Source of the DNA: Nautilus pompilius
Lineage: Eukaryota; Mollusca; Cephalopoda; Nautilida; Nautilidae
Reading direction: 5' to 3'
Length of the DNA stretch: 64,000 bases
Assembly: GCA_018389105.1 (NCBI GenBank)
Contig: JACATO010000625.1
Span: forward strand, 62,001 to 126,000
Made by a program: the position numbers and the translations under genes. Under the pieces are notes generated by a model, which was not told the origin of the DNA, made no database searches, and saw only the letters and a list, made by a program, of their open reading frames with translations. Below are positions 1-64,000 of this stretch, piece by piece; the first letter of the stretch is position 1; the number at the start of each line of letters is the position of its first letter.

Positions 1-345
1 GCATACAGCCTTTTCTGAAACATAAAGTCAAGCTGCAATCTGCAGCATGGAGTAGTCTTCAATAGCTAAGACTGTTATTTCTGTATGCATGTCAGGTGAT
101 ATTCCCTTCCAAAGAGCCATATTATTCACCACATACTCACTACACTACAATGATATCACTGCCTATACTTCTATAGTTCTTCTGCCAGTATGGCATTTTC
201 TGATTGCTTTCATGACAACCAGTCACATTATACTGTATTAGCACTTGACTGTACTATGGAGCATTTCAATTTTATTTGCATTCTAGTTTTTCCTTTGTTT
301 ACATAGTTATTCCAAATACTGCACATCAACCATTGTCATGTTCAT
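1..345 (-). mobile_element. Tc1-like transposon relic, N-terminal end
   Basis: The minus strand of 1-80 reads VLAIEDYSMLQIAA, a stop, then LYVSEKAVC, a helix-turn-helix of the Tc1/Tc3 type. The sequence aligns along its length with 10200-10445, another copy of the same family in the same orientation, including the downstream flank (ACCACATT, TGCCTATA and TTTACATA blocks). The rest of the element lies left of the window. It contains a stop and is not functional. Confidence 0.65.
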
Positions 346-1254
346 TTGCTTTTTTCCAACAAATTCCTAGGGCAAAACTTACTTTTTGCAAAATACTTCA
401 AAATTATATAATTTATTAATTTCTTTTAAACTGAATAATCTTTTTCCTCAAATGATTTAAATTACAGTTACTTCCTACCATATGTGTTTTAAACACTATG
501 ACGGCCAAGTTCAAGTAAAATGCCTAGTTTGCTTTAATGGTTCTGTTACATTGGTCTACCAAGATAGCATGTGGTGGCTAGCACTTGAAGTAGTATGTTA
601 TATAGCTATCAAGGTGGCTGATGCAATTAAAATTACATCATAACTAATGTTTAGTAATTATATAATCAACCACTTTGTGATCGTGACATGGTATGCTATG
701 TTGGAAGCATGTATGCAACCAGGGTATTTTTCTGTGGAGGGTGCTGAGGGAACGTAAGAGCATCATGCAGTTTTATCACAGAAAAAAGAAAACAAAAAAT
801 GCTAAATACATATAACGTGTAACATCAAGGTTGTTTATAAATGAGGAGCTTGTAGAATTTTACAAAGATAAAGTGCAGGGCTATTGATCATATATTTAGC
901 TGAGCTTGTCATGCACTTTGCCACATTGAGCTTACATTGTCAGCCAGCTCAGTTTATCTTATATAGACTAGATGCTTGTGCTTTTGCCTTAGCTATTTTT
1001 AGTGTTTTTGGTCTGCAGATAAAAACTTTGTGTACTTGTAATTTTATGGCAGCTGCAACCTAATGTACAATATAAAAATGTAAAAAGCTAATTGCTGCCA
1101 TTTGCTACTCATTATGATTCAGATAAATGCTTACAATTTTCTGATTGAAATAATACTACAGAATTCTTGTGGACATAATGTTTTATACTTTCTTTACAAT
1201 GCTGTTGAACTTTATAAAAATAATGGTGATAACTTATTGGCTATCACTATCATC

Positions 1255-1475
1255 ATCATGTGTCGTCCTCCACTCTTTTCATGCCAGGTATTTTCCAGAA
1301 ATGAACTTACCAAAAGGTCTTCCTTTTCATTTTTAGATATTTGAGAAAGCCATAGTGTCTGAAGGAAATCCATATGTCTGGCTGGTGAAGAAAAACAAGA
1401 ATAAACCATGTTAGAGAGGTACACCAAACCAATGCAGTCTCTTAATTTCAGCAGTCCAGTAAAACAACCATCCAA
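1255..1475 (-). repeat. Degenerate tRNA-derived SINE fragment
   Basis: Shares the core TTCATTTTTAGAT, AGAAAGCCA, GAGGAAA-like and CTGGCTGGTGAAGAA blocks, in the same order, with the better preserved SINE near 31530-31755. An A-box-like segment (complement of 1450-1471) marks its head. The B box is not recognisable. It is an old, decayed copy. Confidence 0.55.
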
Positions 1476-2437
1476 CATGATGTCAACCTTTCTACCTGTG
1501 GTATCTTGTGAAATATTAGAGATAACCATTTTTTTGCCATTTTAAGACCACAGGAAAAGTTTATCCTAGAAACTAAATTTGAAGCCTATATCTCATATTT
1601 TTAAAGTGGATGTTTCCTATATTTTATGGGGGTCAAAGCTCTAGTATAAAAGGGCCATAGTTGCCTTATTAATAAAAGTTGATGCAAAATATTTTTAGGT
1701 TTACATTTGACACATATATAAGCTACAGACAAAATATGAGTAAAATTTGAGATGTATGGTTCTGAGCCTGGTTGAATTGACATAGATTAATTCTTTAAAA
1801 ACAATGCCTACTCCAACTTGTTTTCATTAAAAATGATGTAAGATCTGTACCTCTCATTATTTACCAAAAGAGTTGAAATATCTACTAGAAATGTACATTA
1901 ATATATCCAAAACTGATTGATTTTTTCTGAGTGTATAATTTAGTTAAGGTTCTTGTTTATTTAAATTGAATTTTGAAAGAATATAAAATCAAATGTTAAC
2001 TATTATTGAAATAAACATTGTAGAAGAGGCTAACCAAGTCTAAAAACATCTTTGTTTAATTAATATTATGTAAAAAACATGTTTTATATATTTTTTTGCC
2101 ATTATTCTCCATGTAAAATTCTCTACTTGGTCATAATTTGTCTATGATCATCTATGTGGATTTTAGATTGATCTGTCTTTTACAATCATTTCCCAGCTTA
2201 GAATTATATAAGATATCTCATAAAATTATTTATTTAATGTGTGAATGCAGATAATGATTCTGTCATTATCAGAAACATTATAGTTAATCTTAAAACACTT
2301 TATGTATACTCTTTGTTCTGCTACATTTCATTTTTTACATATTGCATGTTAATATGTAATTTTATAACTTTTAAATATGTATTTAGTGATGAGAAAATTA
2401 ACATAATTTATTGTCGGTATATTTTGTTGAAATTTAG

Positions 2438-63640
<61,203 letters not shown>

Positions 63641-64000
63641 GTAATTTGTGATTATTTTTTTTAATGTGAGATAAAATTAATATAACTTTACACTTAATAT
63701 GGTACTTAATTTTCTGAAAATTATTAAATTTAAATGCATTTTTTTCTAGATTAATGATACATTCTGTTGCAGTAACTTTTATAGAAGCTTAATGTCTCCT
63801 CAAGCAACCTAAATGTATGTCATTAAGTGTTATTAGAGTCCTGCCAAGCTGATTAACTGCAATAGCTTTTGTGGAAGACTATGGCTTTAAAAAGTTAAAT
63901 AAATAATAAAAACATTTGTATAGCGAGAGAAAGTTGCACTCTTATTCAGTTTAAATATTGTGGTTAACTCTGCAAAGTTAAGTAAAAATAATTTCATTTA
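63641..64000 (+). other. Start of intron i39
   Basis: 360 nt to the window edge. The expected next RyR residues (around the SNCYMV-type segment of SPRY3) are not found in any frame, so the next exon lies beyond the window. Confidence 0.8.

Larger units (their letters stand above)
1..2437. other. End of an upstream RyR intron
   Basis: No coding exon is supported here. The short start-containing RyR exon would need an ATG, about 15 acidic codons and a donor ending in phase 0; I do not see one. The stretch holds a Tc1-like relic at its left edge, a SINE fragment near 1255-1475, and AT-rich sequence without further recognisable content up to the acceptor before 2438. Confidence 0.6.

Noticed and set aside
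1-2437. Search for the RyR start exon and promoter
   Set aside because: No ATG with the expected acidic N-terminus and a phase-0 donor; the region looks like intron with repeats.
63770-63830. Possible next RyR exon after TGTTGCAG
   Set aside because: Translations contain stops and do not match the expected SPRY3 sequence.

Overview
This window is one stretch of a single animal gene: the 5' third of a ryanodine receptor (RyR), the large tetrameric calcium-release channel of the ER/SR membrane. I assembled 39 coding exons (called e1-e39) on the + strand between 2438 and 63640. They splice into one open frame of 5,057 nt, about 1,685 codons, and the codon phase agrees at every junction. The initiator exon lies upstream of the window. 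The C-terminal solenoid, pore and stop codon lie downstream. The encoded order is: N-terminal Ins145/MIR beta-trefoil region (e1-e10), RIH-type helical solenoid (e11-e17), SPRY1 (e18-e20), two RyR repeats (e21-e26), SPRY2 (e28-e35), a long charged Ser/Pro-rich linker (e36-e39), and the start of SPRY3 at the end of e39.

The organism is an invertebrate. The protein is RyR-like throughout, but its variable linkers do not match the vertebrate RyR1/2/3 linkers as I know them. Introns are strongly AT-rich, mostly 0.1-2 kb, with three larger ones (10.4, 8.2 and 4.6 kb). A mollusc or other lophotrochozoan is my best guess from the repeat flavour and intron style; that is inference.

Layout. 1-2437: the end of an upstream intron, with a Tc1-like relic and a SINE fragment. 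2438-13047: e1 and e2 around a 10.4 kb intron holding a tandem Tigger/pogo composite, a second copy of the same Tc1 family, two copies of a ~230-bp dispersed repeat and a possible 24-nt microexon. 13.7-30.8 kb: e3-e12, with a pogo transposase relic, a tRNA-derived SINE, microsatellites and MITEs in introns. 32.3-42.6 kb: e13-e26, dense exons, one GC-AG intron, another Tc1 relic and a degenerate minisatellite. 44.3-50.2 kb: e27-e36, with a complete TIR element. 50.2-58.4 kb: an 8.2 kb intron made largely of decayed DNA transposons. 58.4-63.6 kb: linker exons e37-e39.

There is no second host gene. Everything else supported is transposon debris, simple repeats or splicing signals. The most informative non-coding signals are a family of seven TA-flanked ~80-bp palindromic MITEs spread through the RyR introns and a set of phase-symmetric small exons and tandem donors that could diversify the protein. 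I see no evidence of an entirely new biological system.
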